Below are positions 16,929 to 24,892 of a stretch of DNA of 53,876 nt, piece after piece. Positions within the stretch are counted from its first letter, which is position 1. Every line of letters starts with the position of its first letter. The position numbers were made by a program, and so were the translations under genes. The notes below the pieces were generated by a model. It made no database searches. It had not been told where the DNA came from and worked only from the letters and a program-made list of their open reading frames with translations. The DNA lies in NCBI GenBank assembly GCA_039029355.1, contig JBCCGI010000058.1, forward strand, positions 1-53,876, read 5' to 3'. This DNA is from JBCCGI01 sp039029355 (GTDB taxonomy: Bacteria > Planctomycetota > UBA1135 > GCA-002686595).

Positions 16929-17305
16929 GGCGTGAGGAGGCTGGACGGCCGCTCTCGGCGGATGTCGGGGGAGGAAAGTCCGGGCTCCACGGGTCAGGGT
17001 GGTTGCTAACGGCAACCGGCCGCGAGGCTAGGGAAAGTGCCACAGAGAACAGACCGCCTACCCCTTCCGCTTTGCGCGGTTGGGCGGCAAGGGTGAAACG
17101 GTGCGGTAAGAGCGCACCGCGCCCCCGGCGACGGGGGCGGCACGGCAAACCCCACCCGGAGAAAGGTCAAATAGGAGGGCATCGGCGACGACCCGCGCTG
17201 CCCTCGGGTAGATCGTTCGAGGCCGGGCGCAAGCTCGGTCCCAGAGAAATGGCCGTCCCTCCCCTTTGGGGAGGACAGAATCCGGCTTACAGGCCTCCTC
17301 ACGCC
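16929..17305 (+). ncRNA. rnpB: RNase P RNA, bacterial type A
   Basis: This is the catalytic RNA subunit that removes 5' leaders from pre-tRNAs. The P1 helix is formed by GGCGTGAGGAGG (16929-16940) and CCTCCTCACGCC (17294-17305), which define the ends. The universally conserved GAGGAAAGTCCGGGCTCC block (CR-I/P4 5' strand) lies near 16970. The 3' block ACAGAATCCGGCTTACAG (CR-V/P4 3' strand) lies near 17274. Between them are the AGGGTGAAACGGTGCGGTAAGAG region (CR-II/III) and AGAGAAATGGCC. The total of about 377 nt is normal. The exact mature ends are taken from the P1 pairing. No T-rich terminator follows within the next 60 nt. Confidence 0.96.
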
Positions 17306-17409
17306 GCCTCGCCTCGCCGCGGGCCGCTCCCGCCTACGGGACCAAACGGCCGAATCGCGGCCACGTACACTAGATGTTGTAGGCAGAGGTCCCCTTAAAC
17401 CCCCGGATC

Positions 17410-17437
17410 TTGACAGAATCTAGATTCCGAGGACAAT
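17410..17437 (+). promoter_or_regulatory. Promoter upstream of the NUDIX-like gene
   Basis: A perfect TTGACA (17410-17415) is followed after 16 bp by GACAAT (17432-17437), a 4/6 match to TATAAT. The surrounding 80 bp are visibly richer in A and T than the rest of the window. It would drive the NUDIX-like gene and the small downstream gene. The stretch 17306-17409 holds nothing else I recognise. Confidence 0.55.
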
Positions 17438-17509
17438 TGTAGCCTCGATTTGCGGCGCAGCAGGCTCCCCGGGGGGCCCCGCTCGCCCGGATCGCCCCCC
17501 AGAGTCGCC

Positions 17510-18154
17510 ATGGAATTCGTATTCGTCGTCCCCCGAGACCGGCTGTTCTCGGAGTGCTACCCGCAGGGCTTCGTCGCCTTCGGAGAGGACCTAGAGCCGG
17601 ACGCCTTCGAGAAGACCGTGCTAGAGCAGGGCTTCTTCGTGGAACGGGACTACGCCGAGCGAACTCCATCCCTAAAGCAGGTGATCCCGTACACCGTCGT
17701 TCAGAACGGCGACGGAGAGATCCTGACGATGCGCCGCCTCGCGAAGGGCGGCGAAGGCCGATTGCACGGAAAGCTGTCGATCGGAGTCGGTGGTCACATC
17801 AACCCTGAAGACGCGAGCTCGGAGAGCGAGGGCAACGGGAACCCGCTGGTCGGCGGGACCTGGCGCGAGATCTCCGAGGAGATCTGCCTCGACGGCAGGA
17901 CCGAGCTCAGGAAGCTCGGGTTGATCAACGACGACTCCAACCCCGTCGGCGCGGTGCACGTTGGCCTTGCCCAGATCCTGACGGTGGAAGGAACCGTTCG
18001 GATCCGTGAGGAGGACGTGCTCGAAGGAACCCTAACTCCGCCGGAGCGCTTTGCGTCGCTGCAGGCGGAGGGGGCCAACTTCGAGACGTGGTCCTCCATC
18101 CTCATCGATCGGTTCGATGAGGTGTTCTCTTCCGCCATCTCCACCCTTTCCTGA
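17510..18154 (+). CDS. NUDIX-like domain protein
   Basis: The 214-residue product carries a variant NUDIX box: the loop GVGGHINPED is followed by GGTWREISEEICLDG, which contains the REUxEE core that binds the metal-pyrophosphate substrate. Around it are the beta strands VIPYTVVQNGDGEILTMRRL and VGAVHVGLAQILTVEG expected of the fold. Between the glycine loop and the RE core there is an insertion of about 15 acidic residues (ASSESEGNGNPL). The likely activity is hydrolysis of a nucleoside-diphosphate-linked substrate; the specific substrate is unknown. The ATG at 17510 is chosen over a frame open to 17450 because the fold begins at MEFVFVV. A small gene follows 32 nt downstream, probably in one transcript. 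Confidence 0.75.
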   Translation: MEFVFVVPRDRLFSECYPQGFVAFGEDLEPDAFEKTVLEQGFFVERDYAERTPSLKQVIPYTVVQNGDGEILTMRRLAKGGEGRLHGKLSIGVGGHINPEDASSESEGNGNPLVGGTWREISEEICLDGRTELRKLGLINDDSNPVGAVHVGLAQILTVEGTVRIREEDVLEGTLTPPERFASLQAEGANFETWSSILIDRFDEVFSSAISTLS

Positions 18155-18186
18155 ACTCCTCCCCGGGGAGAACAACAAGGAAACCA

Positions 18187-18414
18187 ATGACCACCACCAC
18201 CAAGAAGAGGGGAGCGGCAGACCCCGAGCGGATCTACGACCTCCTGCTCGGCGCCCGAACCGCAGACCTGTGCACGGTGCACTTCAAAGACGGCAGGGTC
18301 TTCACCGGCGCCTTGGTCTTCAACCAGTTCAAGGGCACCGGTCGCATCATCAACGTGGATGAAGAGCTGTCGATCGACTTCGCCGTCGACGACATCCGCG
18401 ACCTGAAGTTCTAG
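18187..18414 (+). CDS. Small protein, possible Sm/Hfq-like beta-barrel
   Basis: The 75-residue protein has a charged N-terminus followed by a strand pattern DLCTVHFKDGRVFTGALVF, GRIINVDEELSIDF and DIRDLKF. The hydrophobic-DGRVFTGxL-...-G pattern resembles the five-stranded small barrel of LSm/Hfq-type proteins, but conserved RNA-binding residues cannot be assigned. I therefore call it a hypothetical protein with a possible small-barrel fold. It has a good ribosome site (AAGGA, 7 nt before the ATG), lies directly after the NUDIX-like gene, and is followed 20 nt later by a strong terminator. Confidence 0.75.
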   Translation: MTTTTKKRGAADPERIYDLLLGARTADLCTVHFKDGRVFTGALVFNQFKGTGRIINVDEELSIDFAVDDIRDLKF

Positions 18415-18434
18415 AGGGCCGCGGCCCTCCCCCC

Positions 18435-18477
18435 AGCGCCCCGCGCGGTTCCTGTTCCGCGCGGGGCGCTTGTATTT
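18435..18477 (+). terminator. Rho-independent terminator after the NUDIX/small-protein unit
   Basis: A perfect 14-bp stem (AGCGCCCCGCGCGG / CCGCGCGGGGCGCT) with the loop TTCCTGTT is followed by TGTATTT. This is the clearest terminator on the plus strand in the window and closes the two-gene unit. Confidence 0.85.
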
Positions 18478-18566
18478 GGGGTTCTCCTCCCCCGCGCAGC
18501 GCGCATGCGGCCGGCTCCAATCCGGCGGTGTGGCGCGAAATTCGAGGGCTGCTTAGGATTCCCGGC

Positions 18567-20915
18567 ATGATTGCGTCGCTCGTTCTGTTTGCTCTCCCCC
18601 CGCTCCAGGTCCCCGCGATCCGCGTGCTCGCGGAGGGGGACGGCGGCTTCCGCGAGGTCGCGCTCGTCACGGCCGACGCGCCGGGTCCGGTCCTGCTGCC
18701 GCTGGTGTCGCGCTCCGAACGGGTCCAGCGCGCGCCGTCGCGCGAGGGTCTGCGGCTGCGGGTCGAGGGCATCGGGCTGCGCGGCGGGCCGCGCGTGTCG
18801 GCGGTGTCGCACGCGGCGGACCACCAGGTGCTCCTGTTCGACGGCGTCGCGATGCTCGTCGGACCGCCGACCCTGCCGCACGCCGCGCGTGCGCAGGTCA
18901 GCGGCGCGGAGGTCGACGACGGGGTGGACGTGCTCCCCGAGCTCGCGCGGCAGGACGGCATCGCGCCGCCGGCATGGACCGAGCTCCGCTGCGACCGCCC
19001 GGGCGGCGCCGACCCGGAGCTGCGCCTGATCGCGCTCGGCGCCGAGCAGCCGCGCACGGCGTGGCTCGGCGCGGACGAGCGGCTGGCCGCCGGCGACGCG
19101 ATCGACCAGGCCTTCTACGCCACCGTCGCGCCGCTGACCGACACGCTACGCCGCGAGCCGGTCGGCGCCGAGCACCAGACCGGCGTGACCGAGGTCGAGT
19201 TCGCCGCTCTGCCCGAGGCCGACTCGGGACACACCTGGACCTGGATCCTGGAGTTCGATCGCGGCGAGCTCGAAGAGCCCGCGCGCCCGCTCCCGGCCGC
19301 GGCGCCGGCCGCGCCCGCGGAGGGCTTCCTGCGCGACCGCGCCGCCGAGCTCGGCGTGTCGATGGTGCACTTCGAAGGCCCCGACGAGCAGCTCGACATC
19401 CGCCCCACGATGGGCCCGGGCGCCGCGTGGGGCGACTACGACCTGGACGGCGCGGTCGACCTGTACCTCGTCCAGGGCGGCGGACGCCGCGGCTCGGAGG
19501 CGCCCGCCAACCGGCTGCTGCGCCAGGAAGCCGGCCGCTTCAGCGACGTGACCGCCAGCGCGGGCGGCGGCGACACCGGCGCCGGCATGGGCGCGCTCTT
19601 CTTCGACGCCGACGGCGACGGCGACCTCGACCTCTTCGTGGCCAACTACGGCGCCGACGTGCTCTACGACAACCGCCTGCCGGCGGCGCTGGCGGACGTC
19701 AGCGACGGGGCCGGCATCGGAGGCGACCTCTGGAGCGCCGGCGTCGCCGCGAGCGACTACGACCGCGACGGCGACCTCGACCTATACGTGACGAGCTACC
19801 TCGTCTACGACACGAGCCTGATGCCCCCCACCGGCGAGCTGGGCAGCTACCGCCGCGAAGACCCGATCGAGATGCTGCCCTTCGCCTTCCCCGGTCAGCG
19901 CAACACGTTCCTGCGCAACGAGAGCAACGCCGAGGAGCTGCGCTTCGCCGACGCGACCGAGGACCTGAAGCTGACCGACGAGGCCGGGCGCGGCATGCAG
20001 CCGGTGTTCTGGGACTTCGACCGCGACGGCGACGATGACCTCTACGTGGCGAACGACGTCTCCTACAACATGCTGTGGCGCAACGAGGACGGCGCGCGCT
20101 TCAAGGACGTGTCGTTCGCGACCGGCATGGACGACCCGCGCGGCGGCATGGGCGTCGCCGTCGGCGACGTCGACCAGGACGGCGACGAGGACCTGTTCCT
20201 GACCAACTGGCAACTGGAGCCGAACGCGCTCTACCTCAACAACCTGCTGTCGCACCGCAGCAAGAAGCACCGCGTAGCCACCTTCCGCGACGCGATCGTG
20301 CCGTCCGGGCTCGGCCCGTCGGGCATCGGCGCCACCTCGTGGGGCGCCGAGCTGTTCGACGCGGAGAACGACGGCGACCTCGACCTGTTCGTCGCCAACG
20401 GCTACACGAGCCCCGACTACGAGAGCACCGGCATCTGCGTCGGCCAGCCCAACCACTTCTTCGAGAACGACGGGCGCGGCGGCTTCGTGGAGGCGAGCGC
20501 GGGCGCCGGGCGCGCCCTCGCGCGCGAGCTGCCCTCGCGCTGCGCGGTCGGCTGCGACTTCGACCGCGACGGCGACGTCGACCTGGTGGTGACGGCCAAC
20601 AACGGCCCGGTACAGCTGCTGCGCAACGAGCTCCCCCAAGAGCGGCGCGGACACTGGCTCCTGATACGGCTGCGCGGGGCGGGCGCCAACACCCACGCGA
20701 TCGGCGCCGAGGTCACGCTCACGGCGGGCGAACGCACGCAGCGCCGCTCGCTGCGCGCCGGCACCAGCTACCTCGGCGGCAACCCGCCCGAGCTGCACTT
20801 CGGCCTCGGCGAGGCCGCGACGGGCGAGGTCTCGGTACGCTGGCCCTCGGGCGCCGAGAGCCGCCACGCGATCGAGGCCGTCGATCGCGTCGTCGTGCTC
20901 GGAGAGCCGCGTTAG
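18567..20915 (+). CDS. Secreted FG-GAP/VCBS repeat protein with ASPIC/UnbV C-terminus
   Basis: The 782-residue protein starts with a short hydrophobic leader (MIASLVLFALPPLQVPA). Its first 250 residues are of unknown fold. From about residue 270 there are FG-GAP/VCBS beta-propeller repeats with calcium-binding loops of the form DxDxDGxxDL (DYDLDGAVDLYL, DADGDGDLDLFV, DYDRDGDLDLYV, DFDRDGDDDLYV, DVDQDGDEDLFL, DAENDGDLDLFV, DFDRDGDVDLVV). The last 90 residues are an ASPIC/UnbV domain (LLIRLRGAGANTHAIGAEVTLT, VRWPSGAESRHAIE). This architecture is that of CRTAC-like extracellular proteins and is very frequent in Planctomycetota, where its role is unknown. The ATG at 18567 has TTAGGATT upstream. 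Confidence 0.88.
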   Translation: MIASLVLFALPPLQVPAIRVLAEGDGGFREVALVTADAPGPVLLPLVSRSERVQRAPSREGLRLRVEGIGLRGGPRVSAVSHAADHQVLLFDGVAMLVGPPTLPHAARAQVSGAEVDDGVDVLPELARQDGIAPPAWTELRCDRPGGADPELRLIALGAEQPRTAWLGADERLAAGDAIDQAFYATVAPLTDTLRREPVGAEHQTGVTEVEFAALPEADSGHTWTWILEFDRGELEEPARPLPAAAPAAPAEGFLRDRAAELGVSMVHFEGPDEQLDIRPTMGPGAAWGDYDLDGAVDLYLVQGGGRRGSEAPANRLLRQEAGRFSDVTASAGGGDTGAGMGALFFDADGDGDLDLFVANYGADVLYDNRLPAALADVSDGAGIGGDLWSAGVAASDYDRDGDLDLYVTSYLVYDTSLMPPTGELGSYRREDPIEMLPFAFPGQRNTFLRNESNAEELRFADATEDLKLTDEAGRGMQPVFWDFDRDGDDDLYVANDVSYNMLWRNEDGARFKDVSFATGMDDPRGGMGVAVGDVDQDGDEDLFLTNWQLEPNALYLNNLLSHRSKKHRVATFRDAIVPSGLGPSGIGATSWGAELFDAENDGDLDLFVANGYTSPDYESTGICVGQPNHFFENDGRGGFVEASAGAGRALARELPSRCAVGCDFDRDGDVDLVVTANNGPVQLLRNELPQERRGHWLLIRLRGAGANTHAIGAEVTLTAGERTQRRSLRAGTSYLGGNPPELHFGLGEAATGEVSVRWPSGAESRHAIEAVDRVVVLGEPR

Positions 20916-21048
20916 CCGCGCTCGAAGAGCCACGCCGACGAGACTTCAAAGCCCTGCCAAAGTGCTCGAAGAGCCCCCGAGCGGGGTCCGCGCTGCCTAC
21001 CGGCCGGCCTGGTTCAAGGCGATCCGGTCATCCGCCGACATAGGTCGG

Positions 21049-21345
21049 ATGAGCAGCTACCAGGACCCCCTCTCCGGGGAAGAGCTGGAGGCCGAAGCGG
21101 CCACCGGAACCAGCTTCGGCTACCACCAGGTGGCCGACAAGGTCGGGCTCGTCCCCAACGTCCGCGGCAAGGACAACCTGCTTCAAGGGCTGATCTGCCT
21201 GGCCTTCGTCCTCATCGGCGGCGGCATCGGCGGCATGTCCCAGGGCGATCTCACCGGCGTGCTGACCGGCGTCTTGGTCGGGCTGATCGCCGGCGGGCTG
21301 CTCAGCGGCGGCGCGCTGATGGTGATCGGCCTCTTCAGGAAGTAG
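21049..21345 (+). CDS. Small membrane protein, two predicted helices
   Basis: The 98-residue protein has a soluble N-terminal half (YQDPLSGEELEAEAATGTSFGYHQVADK) and two glycine-rich hydrophobic segments (LICLAFVLIGGGIGGM and LVGLIAGGLLSGGALMVIGLF) that should span the membrane as a hairpin. No family is recognised. The ATG at 21049 is chosen at the first sensible residue; a frame upstream is open but has no coding character. Its last 11 nt overlap the end of the convergent AhpD-like gene. The 133 nt between the FG-GAP gene and this gene show nothing recognisable. Confidence 0.65.
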   Translation: MSSYQDPLSGEELEAEAATGTSFGYHQVADKVGLVPNVRGKDNLLQGLICLAFVLIGGGIGGMSQGDLTGVLTGVLVGLIAGGLLSGGALMVIGLFRK

Positions 21346-21910
21346 TCCGCGGCGGCATCTCGGGCTCGAGGTCCACGTTGGCCGCGTCCGCGACGCGGTT
21401 GATGTAGTTGAAGTACGCGATCACCTGGATCGCGTCGTGGATCGCCTCGTCCGACAGGCCGTGTCCGCGCAGGGCGTCGACGTCCGCCTCGGCCATGTCC
21501 GCCGGCGTGCGCGTCAGCTTCTCGGCGTACGCGCAGAGGGAGGCGTCGAGCGCGTCGAGCTCCGCGGTGCGCCAGTCCGCGATGACCGCGGCGACCAGCG
21601 CCGCGCGCGGCTCGGCGTCCAGGTGGCGGAGCTCCGACCGGAGGTCCTCGGCGTGGGCGTGGACTCAGTAGTGGCAGTCGTTCGCGCGGCTGACCACGAC
21701 GGCGAGCAGCTCGCGCTGTGCGCGCGTGAGCTCGCTGCGGCCGAACATCGCGCGCTTGTAGAGCTCCATCGACGACTCGAGCGTCGTCGGGTTCAGGCTC
21801 ATCACGCGCAGGATGCCGAACACACGGCCGGCGCGGCTGACCGCGGCTTCGTAGATCTGGGCCAGCTTGCCGCGTGCCTCGCCGGGCGCCACCGTGCGGA
21901 TCCATGCCAT
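21335..21910 (-). CDS. AhpD-like (carboxymuconolactone decarboxylase family) protein, probable selenoprotein with Sec82
   Basis: Read through one in-frame TGA (21667-21665) this is a complete 191-residue peroxidase-related AhpD-like protein. The N-terminal half ends ...ELTRAQRELLAVVVSRANDCHY, where the family continues with the second redox cysteine and then H. Here the codon is TGA, followed at once by VHAHAEDLRSEL and 109 sense codons ending in AIQVIAYFNYINRVADAA, the conserved family C-terminus. The motif is therefore C79-H-Y-U82. A hairpin suited to a bacterial SECIS follows. The protein would reduce peroxides or other oxidants through a Cys-Sec pair. It is last in a minus-strand run after the ferritin-like gene. 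Alternatives are a sequencing error or a nonsense mutation. No selABCD genes are in the window. Confidence 0.8.
21628..21647 (-). promoter_or_regulatory. Candidate SECIS hairpin in the AhpD-like mRNA
   Basis: In the mRNA, GGACCUCC and GGAGCUCC pair (7 of 8 pairs, one C-C mismatch) around the tetraloop GGUC. The stem begins 17 nt after the UGA and the loop 25 nt after it. Known bacterial SECIS elements lie within the coding region directly downstream of UGA and carry a GGU-type apical loop bound by SelB, as in E. coli fdhF. This one fits in position and loop but was judged by eye. Confidence 0.6.
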
Positions 21911-21965
21911 GCACGGACGGTAGGGTCCGGGAGCGGCGGACGTCAAGCCCTCCCGCACGCGGCGG

Positions 21966-22427
21966 CTACAGCCGCCGGAACGGCACGTTCTGCACCCAGG
22001 TCTCGAGCCAGGACGCGTGCCGCGTCTTCATCTGCGCCAGGCGCTCGCACTCCTCGGCCCGGGGGCGGTCGCCGAGCTCGGCGAAGTACGCGCGATACGC
22101 CATGTACCAGCGCGAAACGGCGCTCTCGGCGTCCTGGCACAGGCGCAGCGCGAAGCGGAGCCCGACCACCAGCGTCGCGCCGGCCACCGCCCAGGCCGCG
22201 AGCCGGCGGCGGAGGCTGCCCTTGCGCGGGTCGGCTCCGAGCTCGGTCATCAGCCCGCGGACGCGGTCCACCAGCTCGCGCTCGTCCTCGGCCAACCGCT
22301 CCAGCACGCGCTTGAGCTCGGGGTCGCGGCACAGCCGGCGTAGCAACGGATAGAGCGCGCGCGCGCCCAGCTCGGAGCGCAGCGCCAGCTCCATGTCGTC
22401 GAGGAGCGCGCGGTGGCGGTCGTCCAA
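21966..22427 (-). CDS. Ferritin-like helical protein with a possible membrane segment, function unknown
   Basis: The roughly 153-residue all-helical protein has the pattern LLDDMELALRSELGARALYPLLRRLCRDPELKRVLERLAEDERELVDRVRGLM, which looks like the first two helices of a ferritin-like bundle. A hydrophobic stretch (LAAWAVAGATLVVGLRFAL) and a second helical pair (WYMAYRAYFAELG, ECERLAQMKTRHASWLETW) follow. The metal-binding E..ExxH set is incomplete, so iron binding is doubtful. No ATG lies near the upstream gene's end. The TTG at 22427, with GAGG 7 nt upstream and 9 nt past the aminopeptidase stop, is my preferred start; ATG at 22394 is the alternative. Confidence 0.6.
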   Translation of the reverse strand: MDDRHRALLDDMELALRSELGARALYPLLRRLCRDPELKRVLERLAEDERELVDRVRGLMTELGADPRKGSLRRRLAAWAVAGATLVVGLRFALRLCQDAESAVSRWYMAYRAYFAELGDRPRAEECERLAQMKTRHASWLETWVQNVPFRRL

Positions 22428-22435
22428 GGGCGTCC

Positions 22436-24892
22436 TCAGGGGCCTTCGGTGAGCGCGGCCTCGATCACGCGGCGCTGATAGCCGTCCTGGGTCAGCTCGT
22501 AGTGCTCGCGCAACCGCCGCCTCGACTCGGGGTTGTTGAGCTCCGCCAGCGACTCCACCAGGGCGGTGCGCAGGCGGTACGAGGTGCAATCGAGCTGCGC
22601 GGCGAGCGCGCGCGCGGTCGCGATCGGCTTCTCGCCCAGCGCCGCGAGCCCGCGGGCCGCCGCCGCGCGCGCCGAGGGCGCGGTGTCCGGGTCGGCGAGC
22701 CACCGCTCCAGCTCGTCGCGCACGCGGCCGTCGTCGACCCACGTGAGCACGCCGAGCAGCCGCTCGCGCAGGTTGTCGTGCGGCGACTCGGCGGGCAGGT
22801 GCGCGACCAGCCAGTCGAAGGCACCGCCCGGATCGGCGGTGGAGTAGAGCCACCCCGCGGCGCCCATGGTCGCGTACGTGAAGCCGTCGCCGTAGACGCC
22901 CTCGGCGTACAGCGCCAGCTCGCTGTCGGCGCCCCAGAAGGTGAGCGCCATCAGCGCGGCCTCGCGCACCGACGGCTCGGGGTCCTCGGCACCGGCCTCC
23001 ATCAGCTGCGCGCGCGCCTCGTCGCCGCCGGCGGCTCCGAGGGCCGTGGCCGCGGTGCGTCGCACCCACGGGCTGGCGTCGTCGCGGAGCCGGCCGACCA
23101 ACACGTCGACGCACGCGGCGTGCCGCTCGGGGCGGATGTCCGCGGCGCTCTCCGCGATGTCGCCGAGCGCGCGCACGGCGTCGAAGCGCGCCGTGACGTC
23201 GGTCGAGCGCTCGGCGAGCGCCATCCACTCCGACGGCGCGCGCGACCAGCGCACGAGCTTCGGGATCCACCCGCCGGCGTCGAAGCGGACGTACAGCGGC
23301 TCGTCGGCGCAGGGCAACAGGAAGCGCTCCTCGCGCTCGTCGATCGTCAGGCGGTGGACGACCGGGCCGTCGCCGCCGAGCACCTCGACCGCCACCGGCG
23401 TCGTGAAGACGCGCGGCGTGCCGTCGATCGGCTCCTGCACCTGCACGACGTCGAGCTCGACGCCGCGCTCCGCGTCCCAGTCCCAGCGCACGTCGAACTC
23501 GGGGAAGCCGGGGCTGAGCAGCCACTCGTCGAAGAAGCGTTCCAGCGAGCGCCCGGAGACGCGCTCGAACACGCGCTGCAGGTCGTCGGTCTCGACGTTG
23601 CCGTCCGCGTGGGCGCGTACGTAGTCACGCACCCCTTGGCGGAACACCTCGTCGCCGACCAGGAAGCGCAGGAGGTGCAGCCGCACCGCGCCGCCCTCGT
23701 AGATGTTGGCGTCGAACAGGTCGCCGGGCTCGCGGTAGAGCGCCGACACCGTGGGCTGACGGTCCTGGCCCACGTCGTGGGCCAGGTAGCTCTCCTGGTA
23801 GCTCCGCACCAGCGCGCGCATCGCGTCGCGGCCTTCGGTCTCCTCGACCCACAGGCACTCGAAGTACGTCGCGAAGCCCTCGTTGAGCCACACATGCCGC
23901 CAGTCGTTGCACGTGATCAGGTCGCCGAACCACTGGTGCGCCGCCTCGTGCACGAAGAGGTCGACCGAGTCCGAGTCCATCCGCCCACGCTCGTCGGTCA
24001 GCGAGAGCGGCGTCAGCGTCGTGGCCGAGATGTTCTCCATCCCGCCCCAGTGGAAGCTGTCGACGCAGGCCTGGCTGTACTTCGAATACGGGTAGTCGAG
24101 CCCGGTGTACTCCGACAGGAAGGCCAGGATGTCCGGCGTGTCGCGGAAGGTATCCGCGAGCCACGGTTCATACGCCTCTTCGGCGGCGTACCACAGCTCG
24201 ACGTCGCGCCACGCGTCGCGCACGAGCTCGAGCTCCCCGGCGACCAGCGTGATCAGGTAGTTCGGGTGCGAGTCCTCCATGCGCCAGCGGTCGGTGCGCA
24301 GGGCGCCGCGCTCGTCGGACGCGACACGGTCGCCGGCGGCGATCGTGATCCAGCCGGCGGGCACCGTGGCCGCGATCTCGCTGGTGACGCGGTCCGACGG
24401 GTGGTCCCAGCACGGGAACCAGCCGCGGCTCTCGTCGCACTGGCCCTGGCTGAAGACCTGGTTGGGCGTGCCGGTCCCGTCGTCGCCCGTGAACCACAGC
24501 CCCATCGCGGGCGCGCCGCCGTAGCGGACGGTGAGCGAGGCCTCCTGGCCCGCGACCAGCGGCTCGGCCAGCGTGACCTCCAGGCGGTCGTCGCGGTGCT
24601 CAAAGGCCAGCTCGCGGCCCTCGTTGTCGTCGACGCCGGAGACCTTCAGGTCCTCCATCAGGTCGAGCTCCACGCTCGACAGGCGCCGGCGCGCCGCGAA
24701 GTCGACGCGCGTCGACGCCTCGATCGAGCCGGCGGCCGGGTCGAGCGTGACGTCGATCGCGTAGTGACGCACGTCGATCGGCGAGGGCTCGTGCTCGTGC
24801 TCGCGCAGCGGCGGCGCGCTCGGGCGGTTCGGCGCGGACGGCAGCGAGCAGCCGACGACGAAGAGCGGCGCGAGCGCGTGGATCAACCGCAT
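22436..24892 (-). CDS. Lipoprotein M1-family aminopeptidase with C-terminal HEAT repeats
   Basis: The 818-residue zinc aminopeptidase belongs to the M1 family. The N-terminal signal ends in a lipobox (LFVVGC), so the protein should be anchored to a membrane facing the periplasm. The exopeptidase motif GGMEN is present. Zinc ligands are in HEAAH (His315, His319) and in NEGFATYF (Glu338), with the normal spacing. After the catalytic part (ending about residue 530) there are HEAT-like repeats (VDVLVGRLRDDASPWVRRTAATALGAAG, RAAAARGLAALG) in place of the usual ERAP1-like domain. It overlaps the MBL-rhodanese gene by 10 nt and is followed closely by the ferritin-like gene. The role is peptide trimming; the substrate is unknown. 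Confidence 0.93.
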   Translation of the reverse strand: MRLIHALAPLFVVGCSLPSAPNRPSAPPLREHEHEPSPIDVRHYAIDVTLDPAAGSIEASTRVDFAARRRLSSVELDLMEDLKVSGVDDNEGRELAFEHRDDRLEVTLAEPLVAGQEASLTVRYGGAPAMGLWFTGDDGTGTPNQVFSQGQCDESRGWFPCWDHPSDRVTSEIAATVPAGWITIAAGDRVASDERGALRTDRWRMEDSHPNYLITLVAGELELVRDAWRDVELWYAAEEAYEPWLADTFRDTPDILAFLSEYTGLDYPYSKYSQACVDSFHWGGMENISATTLTPLSLTDERGRMDSDSVDLFVHEAAHQWFGDLITCNDWRHVWLNEGFATYFECLWVEETEGRDAMRALVRSYQESYLAHDVGQDRQPTVSALYREPGDLFDANIYEGGAVRLHLLRFLVGDEVFRQGVRDYVRAHADGNVETDDLQRVFERVSGRSLERFFDEWLLSPGFPEFDVRWDWDAERGVELDVVQVQEPIDGTPRVFTTPVAVEVLGGDGPVVHRLTIDEREERFLLPCADEPLYVRFDAGGWIPKLVRWSRAPSEWMALAERSTDVTARFDAVRALGDIAESAADIRPERHAACVDVLVGRLRDDASPWVRRTAATALGAAGGDEARAQLMEAGAEDPEPSVREAALMALTFWGADSELALYAEGVYGDGFTYATMGAAGWLYSTADPGGAFDWLVAHLPAESPHDNLRERLLGVLTWVDDGRVRDELERWLADPDTAPSARAAAARGLAALGEKPIATARALAAQLDCTSYRLRTALVESLAELNNPESRRRLREHYELTQDGYQRRVIEAALTEGP

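Noticed and set aside
13750..16935. Very long open frame on the plus strand (1,061 codons) opposite the hydrolase and vWA genes
   Set aside because: It is antisense to two well-supported genes, is R/A/G-rich low complexity, and reflects the rarity of stop codons in GC-rich DNA.
21335..21667. AhpD-like gene as a simple frameshift or pseudogene
   Set aside because: The frame does not change at the TGA, the downstream half is fully family-like, and a suitable hairpin follows. A point mutation or sequencing error remains possible and is stated in the finding.
24883..24885. TGA at the end of the MBL-rhodanese gene as a second Sec codon (follows Cys-Gly)
   Set aside because: The sequence after it is serine/arginine low complexity without family character, and the next gene starts there. 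It is an ordinary stop.
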